64,000 nucleotides of DNA from Egibacteraceae bacterium (GTDB lineage Bacteria > Actinomycetota > Nitriliruptoria > Euzebyales > Egibacteraceae): assembly GCA_030446775.1 (NCBI GenBank), contig JAUJMQ010000005.1, forward strand, positions 1-64,000. The letters run 5' to 3'. Of this stretch, positions 55,517-64,000 are shown piece by piece. The position numbers and the translations under genes are program-made. The notes below the pieces were generated by a model. That model had not been told where the DNA came from and did no database searches. It saw nothing but the letters and a program-made list of their open reading frames with translations. Every line of letters begins with the position of its first letter. The first letter of the stretch is position 1.

Positions 55517-56050
55517 CCGCGCGCCGGTGCGCGGGTCGGGCGGCTGGGCTGGGCCGGTGGGGCGGTCGAGCGGGCAACCCGCGCCGGCGCACGGGTCGCG
55601 GAGCGAGCGGCACGGCCGGCTCGATGGCGAGGAGGGCTTCATCGGCGGCCTTGAGGTGCTGCCGTTCGGGCTGTTGGTGTTCGTCGTTGGCACCCTGATC
55701 GTCGCGAACGCGTGGGCGGTCATCGACGCGAAGATGGCCGTGTCGACCGCGGCCAGGAGGCCGTGCGAGCGGTCGCCGAGGCTCCGGTCGGCAGCGACGT
55801 GCACGCCGTCGGGACGGCGGCGGCCGCGGCGGCGCTCCGCACGCAGGGGCGCGCCATGGCGGCCGAGATCACGGTCGACGGCACGCTCGAGCGCTGCTCC
55901 CGCATCCGAGCCGTGGTGCGGTACCGGCTGCCGCCCGTGGGGCTGGCATGGGCCGGGGTCACCCGCGGCGTGTCGGCGACGGGCACCGCGACGGAGCTCG
56001 TCGACCCCCTGCGCCGCGGGCTTGGCGGCGAGGCCACCTGTGTGCGCTAG
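55513..56050 (+). pseudogene. Second TadE-like pilus protein, frame broken at least once
   Basis: GTG 55513 overlaps the previous stop (GTGA), but the pilin-type helix (EEGFIGGLEVLPFGLLVFVVGTLIVANAWAVIDA spans about 55630-55740) lies in another frame, and from about 55757 a third frame gives AVRAVAEAPVGSDVHAVGTAA, GTLERCSRIRAVVRYRLPPVG and RGVSATGTATELVDPLRRG to 56050. One added G in GGCCAGGAGGCC would join the last two frames. The N-terminus is unclear because of the GC-only sequence there. Confidence 0.65.
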
Positions 56051-56065
56051 CCCATCCGACGCCGA

Positions 56066-56206
56066 CGCGCGGTCGGGCCGGCCACGGGCGCCGGCCCGGC
56101 GCAAGCCCACCCCAGGGCGTGGCGCGGCCCGGACGGCCGCAGGCGCCGGCGGGCGCAAGCGCACCCGGCGGCACGCGCGCGGTCGGGCCGGGCGCGGGCG
56201 CCGGCC
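56066..56206 (+). repeat. Direct repeat of about 31 bases, 110 bases apart, in a GC-only gap
   Basis: CGCGCGGTCGGGCCGG followed by a variable base pair and GGGCGCCGGCC occurs at 56066-56096 and 56176-56206; in between lies another related GGCGCCGGCGGGCGCAAGC stretch. It sits in the 207-base gap between two pilus genes, which has no supported gene. Confidence 0.7.
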
Positions 56207-56257
56207 GGCGCTACTGGGCGGCCTCGTGGCCCGCGCCGGCGAACGCTGCAGCGACCG

Positions 56258-56725
56258 TTGACCGGCGAGCAGGCCAGCGTCCTGCTGCTCATGCCGGCCG
56301 CGGTGTTGGTGGTCCTGGTGCTCGGCGCGATTGCGGTCGACGGGGCCATCGCCTTCCTCGGTGAGCGGGAGGTGGCCGACATCGCGGCCGCCGCCGCGAA
56401 CGACGCGGCCGTGCTGGCCCTGCGCGAGGAGACCTTCCACCGCTGCGGCAGCCTGCAGCTCGACCCCGGCCGCGCCGGACAGGTTGCGAGGACGGTCGTG
56501 GCCGGTCGCGGCTCGGACGCGGTGCAGGTCGACGACGTGGAGGTCTCGGTGGCGGCGAGCGGCGCGTCCCCGGCGGTGTCGGTGACCATCCGCGGCCACG
56601 TCGACCTCGTCTTCACTCCGGCGCTGCCCGGTGCCGCCGGTACGCGAAGGGTGGAGGCCCGATCGGTCGTCATCGCCGCGCCGCTGGGGAACGGCGCTGA
56701 CAGCGGCGCCGGCGACACATGCTGA
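56258..56725 (+). CDS. TadG/TadE-like protein of the pilus cluster (Rv3654c type)
   Basis: A 155-residue protein with an N-terminal helix VLLLMPAAVLVVLVLGAIAVDGAIAFLGE, followed by ADIAAAAANDAAVLALREE and a periplasmic-side beta-rich part (DAVQVDDVEVSVAASG, VSVTIRGHVDLVF). This is the form of the small TadG-like proteins that end such clusters. TTG at 56258 is the nearest start in frame; an upstream start cannot be excluded because the GC-rich gap is open in this frame. Confidence 0.72.
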   Translation: MTGEQASVLLLMPAAVLVVLVLGAIAVDGAIAFLGEREVADIAAAAANDAAVLALREETFHRCGSLQLDPGRAGQVARTVVAGRGSDAVQVDDVEVSVAASGASPAVSVTIRGHVDLVFTPALPGAAGTRRVEARSVVIAAPLGNGADSGAGDTC

Positions 56726-56807
56726 CCCCACGGCGCTCCGGCGGCCGCGTCGCTGCCTGTCCACAGGTCGGCGGCCCTGACCCGGCCGGCAGTCGGCTCC
56801 GTGCGCC

Positions 56808-57797
56808 ATGCTGCGACGCCCGGGGAGGAGGCAGCGGTTGGGAAGCGAGTCGGTGAGCACGGACCCGTCTGCCGCGGCCCGCGGCTGGGCGAAGCTGCTG
56901 TCGTGGCTGGCGCTCCTCCTGGGCGTGATCGCGGCGCTCGGGGCGGCGGGCAGCGGCCCGCTGGCCGCGCCGGGAGCCGACCCCGCCGGCTGGGCTCGCT
57001 GGGCGGCTGACCGCGACGCACTGACCGCGGCATTCGCGGTGCTGCGGCTGGCAGTGCTCGCGTTGGCGTGGTACCTGCTGGCCGTCACCGTGCTCGGGGC
57101 GATCGCGCGGCTGCTGCGAGCGCGACGGCTGGTGACTTTCGCCGACATCGTCACGTTGCCGGGCGTCCGGCGGCTGCTGCGGTCAGCGCTCGGCGCGAGC
57201 CTGGCGGCGTCGATGACAGCCTCGTCGCCGCTGCTCGCGGCTGCTGCATCCGCCCGACAGCCTCCCGCCGTCACCGTCTCGGAGGACGCCGAGGCCGCCG
57301 TTGCACCGCGGCGTCGCGGGACGGCGCTACCCGGTGCTCCACCGGGGGCGCCGGCCCCGGCAGGCGGCCGGCACCGCCCCGACGAGGACCAGCGCCGCGA
57401 ACTTCGCCGGGGGCAGCCGGCCGACGATCAACGCGCACCCGCCCCCGACCCGCCCGCGCCAGTGGTCGGCGAAGCGCAACAGCCCTCGGCCGTCCCGCTG
57501 CCTGCCGCGACTGCCAGCGCCGACACGGGCGGCGCACGCGGGCCGGCGTCGGACGGCACGCGCCACGACGCCGGGACCTGGACCGTCGCGCCGGGTGAGC
57601 ACTTCTGGTCAAAGGCGGAGCAGGTGCTGGCAGAGCGGCTCGTGACCGAGCCAGGCGAGCGCGAAGTGGCCGCCTACTGGGCGACGCTGGTCGCGGCCAA
57701 TCGCGACCGCCTCGTCGACCCCGGCAATCCGGACCTGATCCTTCCCGGGCAGGAGCTCGTCGTGCCCCCGCCGGACCCGCGGGGACGCTCGCCGTGA
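56808..57797 (+). CDS. Membrane protein with C-terminal LysM domain
   Basis: A 329-residue protein with two helices (LLSWLALLLGVIAALGAAG; LAVLALAWYLLAVTVLGAIA), a further hydrophobic stretch and a Pro/Ala-rich linker, then a LysM-like peptidoglycan-binding domain (GEHFWSKAEQVLAERL, YWATLVAANRDRLVDPGNPDLILPGQEL spans about 292-322). Such proteins often close actinobacterial Tad clusters. ATG 56808 was taken; GTG 56853 is an alternative that would start close to the first helix. Confidence 0.75.
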   Translation: MLRRPGRRQRLGSESVSTDPSAAARGWAKLLSWLALLLGVIAALGAAGSGPLAAPGADPAGWARWAADRDALTAAFAVLRLAVLALAWYLLAVTVLGAIARLLRARRLVTFADIVTLPGVRRLLRSALGASLAASMTASSPLLAAAASARQPPAVTVSEDAEAAVAPRRRGTALPGAPPGAPAPAGGRHRPDEDQRRELRRGQPADDQRAPAPDPPAPVVGEAQQPSAVPLPAATASADTGGARGPASDGTRHDAGTWTVAPGEHFWSKAEQVLAERLVTEPGEREVAAYWATLVAANRDRLVDPGNPDLILPGQELVVPPPDPRGRSP

Positions 57798-57862
57798 GGT
57801 CGCCCGCCCGCCACGGCTATGCCACGGCCGCCGCCGCGCCGGCCCGCGACCTCCGCCGGCGA

Positions 57863-57868
57863 TAGCCT
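57863..57868 (+). promoter_or_regulatory. Leaderless-type -10 box TAGCCT
   Basis: TAGCCT ends 7 bases before GTG 57876; no ribosome binding site is seen. Confidence 0.5.
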
Positions 57869-57875
57869 GCCGGCG

Positions 57876-58502
57876 GTGGCCATCCCGGAGCTCGACGCGT
57901 TCCGTGAGGAGTGCGCCGCCGTCGACGAGACGCTCGCGTCGGTCGCGGCGGGCGACTGGACGCGCCCGGCGCTCGGCGAGTGGGACGTGTCCCAGCTCGT
58001 CGCGCATCTGCTGCGTGGGGTGTCGCGGGTGTCGGTGTACCTCGACATCGAACCCGACGGGCCGCCGGGCGTCGACCGTGTGGGCTACTGGCGCTACGAC
58101 GCCGACGCCGAGTCTCCCGGCGTGGCGCAGCGGGCGGTGCAGGAGGCGGCCAAGGTCGACGCCGAGACGCTGCCGGCGCTGTTCACCGAGGCGTGGCAGA
58201 CGTCGGCGGAACGGGCGGGCGCGCTGCCGGGCGACCACGTGCTGCCGACGTTCCGGGGGCCGATGCGGCTCGACGAGTACCTGGCGACCCGGGTGCTCGA
58301 GGTCGTTGTGCACCACCTGGACCTGCGCCGCGCGCTCGACCGGCCCCAGGCGTCGACCGTGGCGGCCGCCCGGTTGACGATGGAGATCCTCGAGGGCCTG
58401 CTGGGCGAGCCGCGCCCGCGCAACCTCGGGCGGACCCGCTTCCTGCAGGTCGCGACCGGCCGGCTGCCCAGCGACGACCCGCGCTTCCCGGTGCTGCGGT
58501 GA
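57876..58502 (+). CDS. Mycothiol-dependent maleylpyruvate isomerase family protein
   Basis: A 208-residue DinB-like four-helix protein of the family named for mycothiol-dependent maleylpyruvate isomerase. The N-terminal DWTRPALGEWDVSQLVAHLLRG and the C-terminal ATRVLEVVVHHLDLRRAL motifs supply the metal-binding His residues. Many members act in other thiol-dependent reactions, so the true substrate is open. GTG 57876 was chosen from the leaderless box and the family length. Confidence 0.8.
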   Translation: MAIPELDAFREECAAVDETLASVAAGDWTRPALGEWDVSQLVAHLLRGVSRVSVYLDIEPDGPPGVDRVGYWRYDADAESPGVAQRAVQEAAKVDAETLPALFTEAWQTSAERAGALPGDHVLPTFRGPMRLDEYLATRVLEVVVHHLDLRRALDRPQASTVAAARLTMEILEGLLGEPRPRNLGRTRFLQVATGRLPSDDPRFPVLR

Positions 58503-58601
58503 GAACGGCCCGGCGCCCGGCCCGGAACGCAATCGGCGTCCAGTCGCCTCCCCGCTGCTGCGCTCACACCGGCCCGGTGAGCACGCCCCCGGCCGGGAAG
58601 G

Positions 58602-60395
58602 CTAGTCGGCGTTCAGCAGCCGTCGCAGGTGGCGGGCCACGTCGCGGCTGACCGCCTTCTGGCCGCCCAGCACGTAGCCCAGCCCGAAGCGGGCGGTGTT
58701 GTGGCGCAGCCACCGCTCGCTGGCACGAGTTCGCCCCGGGCGCTGCCCGTCGACGAGCAGCAGCACGCCGTTGGCGGTCGCGACCACCGGGCCCGCGGCG
58801 ACGACCTCGGCCCGGCTGCGGCCGCTCGCGAGGAACACCGTGCGACCGGTCATGCCGGCACCCACCGACGCCTCGGCGATGCTGGCCGACGTCTCGTACA
58901 CCGTGTCGCCCGGCAGGCGGCTCGACCGGCTGGCGCCGGCCTGCATGGCCCGGGACACGACGTCGTCGGGCAGCCCCGAGCCGACCGCCACGACCCGCTT
59001 GGGCCGCAGCCGGGCCAGCGCTGCGACGGTCGCGTCCGGCAGCCCGTAGCGGGAGGCCAACAGGATCGGCGCCCGGCGCATCGCCGCCAGCCCGGACACC
59101 GCGGCGGCGTCCTGCCAGTTCAGGGCGCGCCGGCCGGGACGGCGGTCGCGGACCAGGAACACGCGGTCCATCGGCGCGCCGTAGCGGGCGACCTCCTCGG
59201 CGACCCGCGCGGCGAGGTCGTAGCGACCCGTGCCGGCGATGCGGGCGAAGTTGCTCACCCCCGCGGTGCGCAGGTCGGCTTCGACCTGCGGCGACAGCTG
59301 CGTCTCGTCGCCCAGCAGGTAGGCGTTGCGGGCACCCGACCGGCTCACCTCGGCCGCCGCTCGGGGATCCAACCGCTCGCCGCCCGTGGGCAGCACGACC
59401 CCGCCGCTCACCGCGGCCAGCGGCGATGCCACGGCTGCGGTGAACCGCGCCTTCTCGGCCACCACGACGACGGTCCGAGCCGCCGGAGCGTGCAGCGGTG
59501 ACAGCGCGACGGCGGTGCCCACCTCGTCTGACCCCACGCGCGCGACCCTCGTCGGGCCGGGATAGAACCGCCCCGGGTAGTCGCCGCGCGCGTCGGCGGC
59601 CTGGAGGCTGGCCCACGGGTCCAGGCGGGTGGGGTCGAGGTAGGCGCCGCGCTGGATGCGCGGGTCGTCGAGGTCCTCGTCGTGGATCTGGAAGTGCAGG
59701 TGCGGGGGGGTCGTCTCCGCGGCGCCCGAGTCGCCGACGTAGGCGATGAACTGGCCGCGCTCGACCCGCCCGCCGGGGGTCACCCCCGGCGCGTAGGCGT
59801 GGCGCAGGCCGCCGCGCCCGTCGTCGGTGCCGGGCCGGTCGTTGTTGATGTGCAGGTAGACGTAGCGCAGGCCGTCGTCACCGTGGATCGCCATCCCGTA
59901 GCCCCACGACGGCATCGGCTCGGTGACGCCGGTCATGTACTGCACGGTCCCGCCCATCGCGGCGTGGATGCGCTGCATCTTGCCGGCCATGAGGTCGGTC
60001 GACTGGTGCTTGCGCCGTCCGCCGTCGCGGTCCTGGTGGTAGTCGTAGCGCCCGTAGGTGGTGGGGCCGACCACGGGGAAGGTGATGTCGACGGTCCGCT
60101 CGTAGTCGTCGGAGCCCACCGTCGCGAACGCGCCTGTGGTCGCCCTGCCGGCGTCGTGCGCCCGGGACGCCGACGCGGCGACCTGACCCCCGGCGCCCAG
60201 GCCGCCGGAAAGGGCCTCCGGGACCACGCCCTCGGCCTCGTCGCCCGGCATCAGCCCCTCGGACTCGGCCGGCAACGGGGGGCTCGGCGGGGCGGCGGTC
60301 GCGGGCACCGCGCCGGTCACCGCCACCACGACGAGGAGCAGGAACCCGAGCAGGCCAGCCGGACCGAGGCGCAGGCGGGACGAAGGCACAGGCAT
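58602..60395 (-). CDS. Secreted M23 peptidase with cell-wall-binding repeat 2 (CWB2) domains
   Basis: A 597-residue exported protein: signal peptide PAGLLGFLLLVVVAVTGAVPATAA, then an M23 domain (KHQSTDLMAG with His and Asp ligands, YVYLHINNDRP, PPHLHFQIHDED), a short linker, and about three CWB2 repeats from residue 285 (VARVGSDEVGTAVALSP; RIAGTGRYDLAARVAEEVARYG; VYETSASIAEASVGAG). CWB2 anchors proteins to surface polymers, and the M23 domain cuts peptidoglycan; a wall-remodelling or surface hydrolase is likely. Start ATG at 60395, with GAGG upstream. The HxxxD ligands look complete. Confidence 0.9.
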   Translation of the reverse strand: MPVPSSRLRLGPAGLLGFLLLVVVAVTGAVPATAAPPSPPLPAESEGLMPGDEAEGVVPEALSGGLGAGGQVAASASRAHDAGRATTGAFATVGSDDYERTVDITFPVVGPTTYGRYDYHQDRDGGRRKHQSTDLMAGKMQRIHAAMGGTVQYMTGVTEPMPSWGYGMAIHGDDGLRYVYLHINNDRPGTDDGRGGLRHAYAPGVTPGGRVERGQFIAYVGDSGAAETTPPHLHFQIHDEDLDDPRIQRGAYLDPTRLDPWASLQAADARGDYPGRFYPGPTRVARVGSDEVGTAVALSPLHAPAARTVVVVAEKARFTAAVASPLAAVSGGVVLPTGGERLDPRAAAEVSRSGARNAYLLGDETQLSPQVEADLRTAGVSNFARIAGTGRYDLAARVAEEVARYGAPMDRVFLVRDRRPGRRALNWQDAAAVSGLAAMRRAPILLASRYGLPDATVAALARLRPKRVVAVGSGLPDDVVSRAMQAGASRSSRLPGDTVYETSASIAEASVGAGMTGRTVFLASGRSRAEVVAAGPVVATANGVLLLVDGQRPGRTRASERWLRHNTARFGLGYVLGGQKAVSRDVARHLRRLLNAD

Positions 60396-60677
60396 GCGGA
60401 CCTCGTCGGCAGGGCGGAAGCCGCCTTGAGGCTACGCACGCCGGGCGCTTGCGCGCCAGGCCCCGCGCCGAGGGCCTGCGCCATGGGCGGCGGTGGCCGC
60501 CGGCGTGGGTGCGCGGAACGGCAGCGGCATGGGCGGCGCCCGCGCCACGAGGTCGTCGGTGCCCATCACCGCGACCGTGCCGAGCGTGTCGATGTGCTGG
60601 CGACTCACCCGGTGCCGCAACCGGCCGCGATCGTCACCGCCCACCACGGGACCGGGCGGCCTCCGCGGCGGTGCCGG

Positions 60678-61505
60678 TCACGGGTGACCGCTGCCCTTGG
60701 CCAGCGACGCGTTGAGGCTGCCGCTGCGGAAGCCGGCGACGTCGACGGTGACATAGGTCCATCCGAGCCGGGTCAGCTCGTCGTGCAGGGCGTCCCCGAG
60801 GGCGACCACCACAGCGAGGTGGCTGCGCGCGACCTCGATGCGTGCGAGGTCGCCGTGGTCGCGCACCCGCAGGTCGACGCCGCGCCCGAGGTGGTCGCGC
60901 AGCCACTCCTCGGCCGCCTCGATGCGGCTGAGCCGCCGCGGGGTGACCTGCAGCCCGTAGACGACCCGGCTGGCCAGGCAGGCCGCCGCCGGCTTGTCCC
61001 ACGTCGGCAGGCCCCGGCCGCGCGACAGCTCGCGCACGTCGGCCTTGGACAGCCCCGCGGTCGCGAGCGGCGCGACGACCCCGCGCTGCGCCGCGGCGCG
61101 CTGCCCGGGGCGATGGTCGCCGAGGTCGTCGGTGATCGCGCCGACGGCGATGGTCGCGCCACCGAAGTGCGCGGCGATCGGGTCGAGGGCGTCTAACAGC
61201 GCCGACTTGCAGTGAAAGCAGCGGTCGCCGTCGTTGCGGCGGTAGGGGGCCCGCTCGACCTCGTCGGTGAGCACCTCGACGTGGCGGACGCCGAGCGCCG
61301 CCGCCAGCGCCGCGGCCTCGCGCCGCTCCCGGTCCGCCAGGGAGGGGCTCACCGCGGTCGCGGCCGTGACGCGCTCGCCGAGCACGTCGGCGGCGGCGGC
61401 CAGCAGCAACGAGGAGTCCACCCCGCCCGAGAAGGCGACGACGAGGCCGGGATAGGCGCCCAGCACGGCAGCGAGGCGCTGCTCGCGAGGGTCGGCCGAG
61501 ATCAT
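60678..61505 (-). CDS. larE: LarE-type ATP-dependent sulfur transferase
   Basis: A 275-residue PP-loop enzyme: SGGVDSS (residues 26-32), CFHCKSALLD (96-105) and PAAACLASR with Cys176, the exact position of the sacrificial cysteine of Lactobacillus LarE. LarE gives sulfur from its own cysteine to the pyridinium-derived NPN cofactor used by nickel lactate racemase; other family members serve different cofactors. No larA, larB or larC gene is nearby. ATG 61505. The frame is open upstream into the GTPase gene, but that in-frame link is explained by a small frame error (see the GTPase). Confidence 0.9.
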   Translation of the reverse strand: MISADPREQRLAAVLGAYPGLVVAFSGGVDSSLLLAAAADVLGERVTAATAVSPSLADRERREAAALAAALGVRHVEVLTDEVERAPYRRNDGDRCFHCKSALLDALDPIAAHFGGATIAVGAITDDLGDHRPGQRAAAQRGVVAPLATAGLSKADVRELSRGRGLPTWDKPAAACLASRVVYGLQVTPRRLSRIEAAEEWLRDHLGRGVDLRVRDHGDLARIEVARSHLAVVVALGDALHDELTRLGWTYVTVDVAGFRSGSLNASLAKGSGHP

Positions 61506-61688
61506 GGCCCGAGTCTGCCACCGCCCCCGACCACGTCGGGCGGCGGCCCGCACGGCGCCACGGGCGTGTCCCGCACCCCGTAGCACGTCGGCGTCGCCGC
61601 CCGCTGCCCGCCACCCGCGCCAACGGCGCCGGCGGTCCTGCGGCCCGCGGCGGCCGACGAACAGGCGGCCAGACGGCGCGAGGAGGGC

Positions 61689-61726
61689 GCGCGCCGACAC
61701 CCCCGCCGCGCGCCGACACCCCCGCC
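61689..61726 (+). repeat. Perfect 19-base tandem repeat in the LarE upstream gap
   Basis: Two identical copies (61689-61707 and 61708-61726) of GCGCGCCGACACCCCCGCC, in the gap between larE and the GTPase gene. No gene is supported in this 275-base gap. Confidence 0.85.
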
Positions 61727-61780
61727 GGCGGCGCCACGGCGGGCGCCGCCTACGCCCCTCACACGCCCGGGGGAGCGGGG

Positions 61781-63350
61781 TCAGCCGGCGCCGGCGCGCG
61801 ACAGGGCGTCGGCGAGGCGGCGGTGGGCGTCGATCTCGGCGCGCAGCGGCAGCAGCGCGCTCCTCGGTGGCGGCGGCGACGGCCTCGTGCAGCCGCCGCA
61901 GCACCCGCGCGCGGTGCCGCGCCGCTCCCACGGCGACCAGCCGTCGCCGGATCACTCCCCACACGAGAAGCCCCACCCCGCCGCCGAGCGCCAGGACGGT
62001 CGGCCACGGGGCGTCGCCCAGCCGCGGCGTCCCTGGCACCGGCAGCTGCAGGTAGCCGAGCACGGCCAGCACCGTCAGCCACACCAGCCCGACCAGCGTC
62101 GCGGCCTCCAGCAGCGTCCCGACGACGGCGACCGGCAGCCACCAGCGCCGCCGGCGCACGTCGTGGACGTCGACGCGGTCCAGGCCCTTGGCGACGGCCG
62201 GCGGCAGGTCGCCCGCCAGCGACTGCCCCGCGGCGTGCAGCCGCGCGGGCCACGGGTGCGGCAGCCCCTGGGCGGCGCCGTCGGCCAGGGCGAACACGGC
62301 GTGGCGGACGGCGACCGGTGACAGCTCGGCCCGCGTCAGCGGCGCGCCGCGCGGAGGCGCCAGGCGCCGCAGCGGGTTGCGGATCCGCCGGGCCTGCTGG
62401 AGCACCCGGCCGGCCACCAGCGGGCGGCTCGCGTCGTCGGCGTCGTGGCGGTAGGTGCGCGCACCCGCGTCGGCGAGCGCGTCGACGCCGGCGGCGGACG
62501 CCAGCGCCGCCGCGAGGCGGTCGCCGCGCAGGTCACGCTGCCATCCCGGGCCGACCTGTCGCCGCATCGCCTCGGCCACGGCGGTCACGTCGGCGCCGAT
62601 GCGCTGGGCCACGGCGCGCCGCTCGGCCACCAGCTCAGCGACCACGCCGCGCAGCTCACCGATCCCCTCCCCCGTCCGCGCCGACGTCGCCAGCACCCGC
62701 GCGCGGCCCAGGCCCTCGCGCTCCAGCAGGTGGCGCAGGTCGTCCAGCACCGTCCTCCGGGCGTCGGCGCCGAGCTCGTCGACGCGGTTGAGCACCACGA
62801 GCAGCACCCTCGCGTGGCCCGCCAGGCGCCGCAGGTAGCCCTCGAACAGCGCGCGCTGCGCGTACTTGAGCGGGTCGACGACCCACACGAACGCGTCGAC
62901 CCGCTCGACGTAGCGGTCCACGATCAGGCGGTGGCCGACGGCGACCGAGTCGTGGTCGGGCAGGTCGAGCAGCACCAGGCCGTCCGGCGCCCCCGGTCCC
63001 GCCTCGACGTGGTGGCGGCGCGGCACGCCCAGCCACTCCAGCAGGCCGTCGGCGTCGCCCGACTCGCCGACGACCCAGGCGGTCGCCTCCGCCGTCACCG
63101 GGCGGACCGCTCCGGTGCGTGCCAGCGCGGCCCCCGCCAGGGCGTTGAACAACGACGACTTCCCGCTGCCGGTGCCGCCGCCGAGCGCCACCACGACGGC
63201 GCGCGGCCCCATCGACAGCCGTTCGCGGGCCTTGTCGCCCACCGCCCGGGCCTGCGCCACGAGGTCGGCGTCCACGCGCCCGTCGGCCACCTCGACGGCC
63301 TCCGACAGCGCCGCGAGCCGCGCCGCCAGGTCGTCGCGCCGGTCAGCCAC
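61781..63350 (-). CDS. Dynamin-like or YfjP-type membrane GTPase, one small frame error near its 3' end
   Basis: A 520-residue GTPase: G1 GGGTGSGKSS (about residues 55-64), G3 DLPDHDS, G4 NRVDE and G5 TSA, then a helical middle part and two C-terminal helices (VVGTLLEAATLVGLVWLTVLAVL; VLALGGGVGLLVWGVI). Near 61857 the frame changes within a CGCGC run; the shifted frame gives the natural end LLPLRAEIDAHRRLADALSRAGAG with a stop at 61781. Its GTG start at 63350 overlaps the stop of the upstream GTPase-like gene, so the two are a coupled pair, as for IniA/IniC or DynA/DynB-like proteins that work on membranes. Confidence 0.8.
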
Positions 63351-64000
63351 GAGGGGCCGCGCGGCGGGCGGCCGCGACAGCGTCGGCGGCGGCGGCCAGG
63401 ACGTCGAGGTGCTCTGGGTCGGGGCTGGCCTCGGCCACCAGCGCCCGGAAGCGCTGCCGCTCGGGTGACGTGAGCGTCGAGAAGCGGTCGAGCAGGTCGT
63501 CGCGGGCGTCGGTGACGAGCGCCCGCAGGTTTGCCTCGCCGAGCAGCTTGACCAGCAGACCCTGGTTCGCGGCCCCGGCGGCCGCGGCGATGCCCGCCTC
63601 CGCGCCGGTGATGCCCGAGTGCGCCATGGCCAGCAGGATCGCAGACGTGGCCGCGACGCTGACGATGGACGACACGACGCGGGCCTGGTTGCGCCGCGCC
63701 GCGCCGGCGGTGGCCACGAGCGCCGCGACGCGCTGCTGCCACTCGGCGACCGCCGTCTCGGCCCGTTCGTCGAAGTCGCGCGACCGCCGTGTCAGGTCCT
63801 CCTCGGCCGCCAGCAGCCGCCGGCCCGAAGGGGTCGCCTGCCACGCGGTGACGACGTCGGCCGACGCCAGGTCGGCGAGCTGCGCCGCGATGCCGGTCAC
63901 CGTGTCGGCCACCTCGACGCGGACCTGGCGCTCGAGGCGCTGCTCCTCGCCGACGCCGACGTTGGCGAGCATCGACTTGACCCACGTGCGCGCCTGCCCG
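63343..64000 (-). CDS. C-terminal part of a second dynamin-like GTPase (start beyond the right edge)
   Basis: The visible part (about 219 residues) is helical: ERQVRVEVADTVTGIAAQLADL, AEEDLTRRSRDFDERAETAVAEWQQRVAALV, then a pair of hydrophobic segments (VVSSIVSVAATSAILLAMAH; GITGAEAGIAAAAGAANQGLLVKLLG) and an Arg/Glu-rich end. This is the membrane-binding and stalk part of dynamin-like GTPases; the G domain lies outside. The stop is overlapped by the start of the next GTPase gene, which indicates co-translation. Confidence 0.75.
   Translation of the reverse strand, partial: GQARTWVKSMLANVGVGEEQRLERQVRVEVADTVTGIAAQLADLASADVVTAWQATPSGRRLLAAEEDLTRRSRDFDERAETAVAEWQQRVAALVATAGAARRNQARVVSSIVSVAATSAILLAMAHSGITGAEAGIAAAAGAANQGLLVKLLGEANLRALVTDARDDLLDRFSTLTSPERQRFRALVAEASPDPEHLDVLAAAADAVAAARRAAPRG

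Noticed and set aside
60678..63350. A single open frame that would fuse the GTPase with LarE (about 890 residues)
   Set aside because: The linker between them is an Arg/Pro-rich stretch with unnatural composition, LarE has its own ATG directly before its family start, and a one-step frame change near 61857 gives the GTPase a natural C-terminus and stop at 61781.

Overview
The window is very GC-rich (visibly above 70 percent) and almost fully coding. It looks like chromosome from a deep-branching actinomycete, possibly near Nitriliruptoria or related high-GC lineages (inference). Markers: a mycothiol-type maleylpyruvate isomerase family protein, F420-dependent luciferase-like oxidoreductases, a Tad/Flp gene order like Mycobacterium Rv3660c-Rv3654c, actinobacterial DUF3072, many GTG starts, GTGA/ATGA stop-start overlaps, and TANNNT boxes placed 6-7 bases before start codons (leaderless promoters).

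Layout. 1-8.7 kb: a membrane diguanylate cyclase (cut by the left edge), 5-formyltetrahydrofolate cyclo-ligase, a FmdB-type zinc ribbon protein, MTA phosphorylase, a DUF3616-like protein, a SAF-domain membrane protein and the TldD/TldE pair. 8.9-15.7 kb: an M23 peptidase with broken frame, then a compact operon with MauE-like, MauA-like (methylamine dehydrogenase light-chain-like, without the second cofactor tryptophan) and MauD-like genes, small membrane proteins and a secreted beta-propeller protein. 15.7-20 kb: a degenerate zone around tRNA-Arg(CCT) with broken DUF488, luciferase-like and coiled-coil genes and two PIN-domain toxin-antitoxin modules with matching promoters. 20-27 kb: a subtilase, an MgtE-N/CBS protein with DUF1003 partner, an MsiK/UgpC-type ABC ATPase and a PfkB kinase. 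26.9-32.8 kb: carotenoid end-group genes (CrtA-like, CrtO-like, CruF, CruG-like glycosyltransferase, CrtD/CrtI-like). 32.8-42.9 kb: a CDP-alcohol phosphatidyltransferase-like protein, an MFS transporter, an F420 oxidoreductase, a glycosyltransferase plus UDP-galactopyranose-mutase-like pair, an ArsR/acyl-CoA synthetase/ACP operon and an FMN-dependent 2-hydroxyacid oxidase. 43-49.3 kb: mixed secreted, regulatory and hypothetical genes, two gene remnants, and a structured, less GC-rich intergenic stretch. 49.4-57.8 kb: the Tad/Flp pilus cluster ending with a LysM protein. 57.8-64 kb: a mycothiol-enzyme family protein, an M23/CWB2 cell-wall protein, LarE and a pair of dynamin-like GTPases (the second cut by the right edge).

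Two cross-cutting patterns stand out. Many genes, above all cpaB/tadZ/cpaF, are interrupted by single-base frame changes, and those I could resolve lie in G/C runs. This is most simply base-calling error, so I mark these genes as frame-disrupted rather than claim real decay; the luciferase-like and CBS remnants look more truly decayed. Second, short tandem duplications sit repeatedly at gene junctions, several of them copying a ribosome binding site, start codon or stop codon.
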